Below are positions 31,096 through 33,612 of a stretch of DNA of 33,612 bases, in pieces. The notes beneath the pieces are model-generated. The model was not told the origin of the DNA and ran no database searches. It saw nothing but the letters and a program-made list of their open reading frames with translations. The stretch spans positions 1-33,612 of the forward strand of contig JAADFX010000073.1 in NCBI GenBank assembly GCA_013152685.1, in the 5' to 3' direction. The DNA is from Methanobacteriota archaeon. GTDB lineage: Archaea > Hydrothermarchaeota > Hydrothermarchaeia > Hydrothermarchaeales > BMS3B. The first letter of the stretch is position 1. The number at the start of each line of letters is the position of its first letter. A program made the translations under genes and the position numbers.

Positions 31096-31701
31096 TCATC
31101 TCCAGCCGGTGATAATAAAAACGGGATTCATCGCCCTCATCATGCTCACGCCCTCGCGCACCTTCTCCGCCCTTGCAACGCTCACCAGCACAACCTCCTG
31201 CTCAAACTTCGCTGCCTCGAGGGCGGCGCGTGCCCTGTGAAGCGTCTCCAGGGTTATTGCAGTCATCACCACCCTGCCTTCGGGATGCAGCTTTTTTGTG
31301 ACAGCTTCCACTATCTCCTCCACCCTGCCGCCGCTTCCACCTACAAAGACGCGGTGCGGTGGCTCCAGGCTGTGCAGTGCTCCTGGAGCCTCCCCCTCCA
31401 CAATGCGAACCTCCCCCTCTCCGGGGGTGGAGGCGCTCTCAGCAATGCCGAACCTCGCCAGGTTCCGCCTCAGCAGTGCAATCGCCTTCTCCTGCCTCTC
31501 CACGGCGTACACCCTGGCTCCAAGCAGCGCAGCCTCCACGCTCACGCTACCGGTGCCCGCGCCCACGTCGTAGAGCACCTCTCCGCGGCAGAGCCCGAGC
31601 TTCGCCAGCGCCACCGCACGAACCTCCTGCTTCGTCATGGGCACGCCTTCACGCTCAAAGGCGTCGTCGGGTACTCCGGGCACCGCGCGCTTCACTTCCA
31701 C
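31096..31701 (-). CDS. cbiT: Cobalt-precorrin-6B C15-methyltransferase (decarboxylating)
   Basis: A 201-residue SAM-dependent methyltransferase. VPMTKQEVRAVALAKL precedes the SAM site VLYDVGAGTGSVSVEAA, then VYAVERQEKAIALLRRNLARFG and the typical VFVGGSGG strand of CbiT. It methylates C15 and decarboxylates the ring C acetate in the anaerobic corrin pathway. The start is GTG 31701, 10 nt inside the end of cbiE, and the radical SAM gene follows after 7 nt. Confidence 0.94.
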   Translation of the reverse strand: MEVKRAVPGVPDDAFEREGVPMTKQEVRAVALAKLGLCRGEVLYDVGAGTGSVSVEAALLGARVYAVERQEKAIALLRRNLARFGIAESASTPGEGEVRIVEGEAPGALHSLEPPHRVFVGGSGGRVEEIVEAVTKKLHPEGRVVMTAITLETLHRARAALEAAKFEQEVVLVSVARAEKVREGVSMMRAMNPVFIITGWR

Positions 31702-32297
31702 ACCACCATTATGCTGTTACCCGAGAAGCTCTCCCCGGCGATGTCCTCCAGGGTAGCCACCACCACCCGCTCTCCCGGCAGGGTGAGGTTCTCGCACACC
31801 GCGCAGCGGCGGTTTCCCAGGCGGGCGAGTAGCCTTCTGGCGACTTTATGGGGAGGGTTTTTACCGTCGCACATTACAACAACCTTCTCCTCTCCATGAA
31901 GCCCCTCCAGCGCATCCTCCCGGCCGTGGAGGCTCACCACTTTTGCCCCGTTCCAGGGCTCCTTAATCCTGGCGAAGCACAGCTGCACAGAGCTTATACC
32001 CGGCACCACCTCCAGCATCTCCTCCGGAAACCTCCTCCTGAGGAAGCCCAAGATGCTGAACAGCGTCGCATCGCCGGAGGTAAGCACCGCCACGTCTTTA
32101 TCCGAGTGCCTCTTTATGAACTCCACAACCTCCTCCAGGTCGCGGCGTATCACCATTCTGGGCCTGCTGCGGGGCGCAAACCTGAGCGCGGTCTCCCCCC
32201 CTGCAAAGGCAGAAGCGCGGGCGATTGCGCGCCTCGCCGCGGGGGTTATGTACTCCTCGCCTCCCGGGCCAACGCCTACAACAAGTATCTTCCCCAC
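31692..32297 (-). CDS. cbiE: Cobalt-precorrin-7 C5-methyltransferase
   Basis: A 201-residue tetrapyrrole methylase. The N-terminal loop VVGVGPGGEEYITPAA, the central VLTSGDATLFSI and EVVPGISSVQLCFARI are class signatures. It works with CbiT, which is a fused CobL domain in aerobic bacteria but separate here. The start is GTG 32297, overlapping the end of cbiD by 22 nt; no strong SD is visible, so coupling to cbiD translation is likely. Confidence 0.94.
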   Translation of the reverse strand: MGKILVVGVGPGGEEYITPAARRAIARASAFAGGETALRFAPRSRPRMVIRRDLEEVVEFIKRHSDKDVAVLTSGDATLFSILGFLRRRFPEEMLEVVPGISSVQLCFARIKEPWNGAKVVSLHGREDALEGLHGEEKVVVMCDGKNPPHKVARRLLARLGNRRCAVCENLTLPGERVVVATLEDIAGESFSGNSIMVVWK

Positions 32298-33361
32298 CTT
32301 ATCCGCCTCGCTCCAGCGTCGCTGCCTACTACCTCTCCTTTCAGGTTAATTAGGATGGTGCCGGTCTTAAGCTTTCCCTCCACGCGCTCTCCGGCGCGAA
32401 GCGAGGCGCGCTCTGCAATGCGGTTGAGCACGCCTGCGAAGCCCCCGCTTAACAGCAGAGACACAGCCTCCTCCGCGGTAGCCGAGCGGAGCAGCTTTGC
32501 GACAAGCTCCTGAGGTGCGCCCCCCTCAGCGGCGTAGGCAGCGAGGGTTTCAAGGCGGGCATCCGCGACCCTGCTGTGGGTGTGGAAGATGCCGGCCGCA
32601 ACCTTGACCAGCTTTCCCACGTGGCCGAAGAGCAGCACCCCCTCAATCCCCCTTTCGGCGCACTGCTCCAGCATGTAGCCCACGTAGTTGCCGCACTGCA
32701 CCACCGCATCCTCGGGCACGCGCCGCCTCAGTGCGTTCTTCTCCCCTATCCTGCCCGGGGTGAGCACCACCTCCGTGAAGCCTGCCGCAAGGGCTACGTC
32801 TATCTGGGGCACCAGGGAGCGCATGAAGGCGCTCTCACTCCAGGGCTCCACCCTGCCGCTCGTCCCCAGGATTGAGATCCCCCCCTTAATGCCCAGCTTC
32901 GGGTTCATCGTCCTCCTGGCGAGCTCCTTTCCGCGGGGCACCTCTATGAGCACCTCCACCCCGCCCTCGGGCATGGCCTCCCTGACAGCGCGGCGTATCA
33001 TCTCCCTGGGCACCGGGTTTATTGCAGCCTCTCCCACGGGCACAGCCAGCCCCGGCTTTGTCACCACGCCCACGCCCCTGCCGCCCCCTATCACCACCTC
33101 CCTGCCGGAGCGGCGCCTCACCTCAGCGCAGATCAGCGCGCCGTGGGTAACGTCAGGGTCGTCGCCGGCGTCCTTAACCACGCACGCCCTCGCCACGCCT
33201 TCGCGCATCTCGAGCTGTGCTACGCCGAGGCTCACCCTTTCGCCGGAAGGTAAGGCGATGCTGACCCTCTCCCTTCTCTCGCCGCGCAGCAGAAGCGTCG
33301 CCGCCTTTGCCGCGGCGGCGGCGCAGGTTCCCGTGGTGAAGCCCTTTCTGAGCTTTTTCAT
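32276..33361 (-). CDS. cbiD: Cobalt-precorrin-5B C1-methyltransferase
   Basis: About 361 residues. The N-terminus KGFTTGTCAAAAAKAA is the CbiD hallmark; DAGDDPDVTHG, GGRGVGVVTKPGL and the middle motif GGISILGTSG also fit. CbiD methylates C1 in the anaerobic corrin pathway. The track starts at 33421, but ATG 33361 gives MKKLRKGFTTG and lies about 25-30 nt after a TATA-like agctatat, so it is probably leaderless. It heads cbiD-cbiE-cbiT-radical SAM-zinc ribbon. Other cbi genes are not in the window. Confidence 0.95.
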   Translation of the reverse strand: MKKLRKGFTTGTCAAAAAKAATLLLRGERRERVSIALPSGERVSLGVAQLEMREGVARACVVKDAGDDPDVTHGALICAEVRRRSGREVVIGGGRGVGVVTKPGLAVPVGEAAINPVPREMIRRAVREAMPEGGVEVLIEVPRGKELARRTMNPKLGIKGGISILGTSGRVEPWSESAFMRSLVPQIDVALAAGFTEVVLTPGRIGEKNALRRRVPEDAVVQCGNYVGYMLEQCAERGIEGVLLFGHVGKLVKVAAGIFHTHSRVADARLETLAAYAAEGGAPQELVAKLLRSATAEEAVSLLLSGGFAGVLNRIAERASLRAGERVEGKLKTGTILINLKGEVVGSDAGARRIRWGRYLL

Positions 33362-33367
33362 GATGAA

Positions 33368-33394
33368 AAAAGTAATATTCTCTTTCGCATATAG
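33368..33394. promoter_or_regulatory. Divergent promoter region of cbiD and the acylphosphatase gene
   Basis: agtaatattc and catatagc are TATA-like elements placed for the plus gene at about 33403-33410 and the minus gene at 33361 respectively, within a 50-bp divergent gap. Confidence 0.45.
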
Positions 33395-33409
33395 CTTTAT
33401 CCATGAAGC

Positions 33410-33612
33410 GTGTGCACGCACGTGTTTATCTCCGGCAGGGTGCAGGGCGTGTTCTACCGGGAGTACACCCGCAGAAAGGCGCAGGAGCTGGGGGTAAAGG
33501 GCTGGGTGAGAAATCTGCCCGACGGCAGGGTTGAGGCGGTCTTTGAGGGCGAGGACAGAGCCGTGGACGAGATGGTGCGCTGGTGCTGGGAGGGCTCGCC
33601 CTACGCCAGCGT
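33410..33612 (+). CDS. acyP: Acylphosphatase, 3' end cut by window edge
   Basis: Translated by hand. VFISGRVQGVFYREYTRR carries the catalytic Arg and phosphate loop, and GWVRNLPDGRVEAVFEG has the catalytic Asn; both are acylphosphatase signatures. About 67 residues are visible. In this frame the only upstream start is GTG 33410, directly after a TGA. ATG 33403 lies in a frame 4 nt out of register: removing one copy of a GCAC repeat at 33414-33421 would give MKRVHVFISGRVQG, the typical N-terminus. The enzyme hydrolyses acyl phosphates; its role in archaea is unclear. Confidence 0.85.
   Translation, partial: MCTHVFISGRVQGVFYREYTRRKAQELGVKGWVRNLPDGRVEAVFEGEDRAVDEMVRWCWEGSPYAS

Noticed and set aside
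1-33612. CRISPR arrays, tRNA and rRNA genes
   Set aside because: No regularly spaced direct repeats, tRNA cloverleaf motifs or rRNA-like stretches were recognised on reading both strands.

Overview
The window is archaeal, most likely from a euryarchaeote of the Archaeoglobi/methanogen/ANME type. The evidence is Sep-tRNA:Cys-tRNA synthase, an archaeal-type AspRS, the anaerobic CbiD/CbiE/CbiT corrinoid genes, an archaeal Lhr helicase, UPF0146 and AMMECR1 proteins, a geranylgeranyl-reductase-family flavoprotein, TATA boxes 20-35 nt ahead of many starts, and strong GGAGGTG Shine-Dalgarno (SD) sites often followed by GTG or TTG. CcmF plus a membrane thioredoxin implies c-type cytochromes, and an IspB-like polyprenyl synthase fits a respiratory quinone or methanophenazine tail. 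I cannot name a genus from sequence alone. Most of the window is GC-rich and densely packed, with many 1-22 nt gene overlaps.

Layout, left to right. 1-3.9 kb: an Lhr-type helicase (cut by the window edge), a small membrane protein, and a minus-strand run of polyprenyl synthase, Gate-domain membrane protein and endonuclease III. 3.9-9.3 kb: a small protein, malate dehydrogenase, a cytochrome c maturation operon (thioredoxin, CcmF, anchored unknown protein) and a UPF0173 hydrolase. 9.3-14.6 kb: an orphan branched-chain-amino-acid-type binding lipoprotein with an operator- or hairpin-like leader, then an ABC-2 exporter whose ATPase diverges from two permeases. One permease carries a PrsW-like protease domain at its C-terminus. 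14.6-20.5 kb: a GGR-family reductase, an ATP-cone/PD-(D/E)XK/HhH protein, and a minus-strand hisD-aspS-pscS operon.

20.5-26.4 kb is a visibly more AT-rich island of mostly secreted or membrane proteins without obvious relatives, including an ADAM-like metzincin protease. Three of its transcription units share a near-identical promoter block: a 19-bp TGTTC-N9-GAACA palindrome, a conserved spacer and a TATA box. Each also has a leader in which a CCUCC segment can pair either with an upstream GGAGG or with the Shine-Dalgarno itself. The SD-blocking stem shows two compensatory changes between copies. A membrane-embedded regulator with two winged helices lies at the left edge of the island and is the natural candidate trans-acting factor. 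This apparent regulon is the most novel-looking system in the window.

26.7-33.6 kb: a lipoprotein with a CCAHH membrane protein, AMMECR1, a DsrE-like protein, a RimI-like acetyltransferase, UPF0146, a zinc-ribbon protein, a radical SAM protein with an atypical CX4CX2C motif at the end of a cbiD-cbiE-cbiT operon, and the start of an acylphosphatase. No rRNA, tRNA, CRISPR array or intact insertion sequence was recognised.
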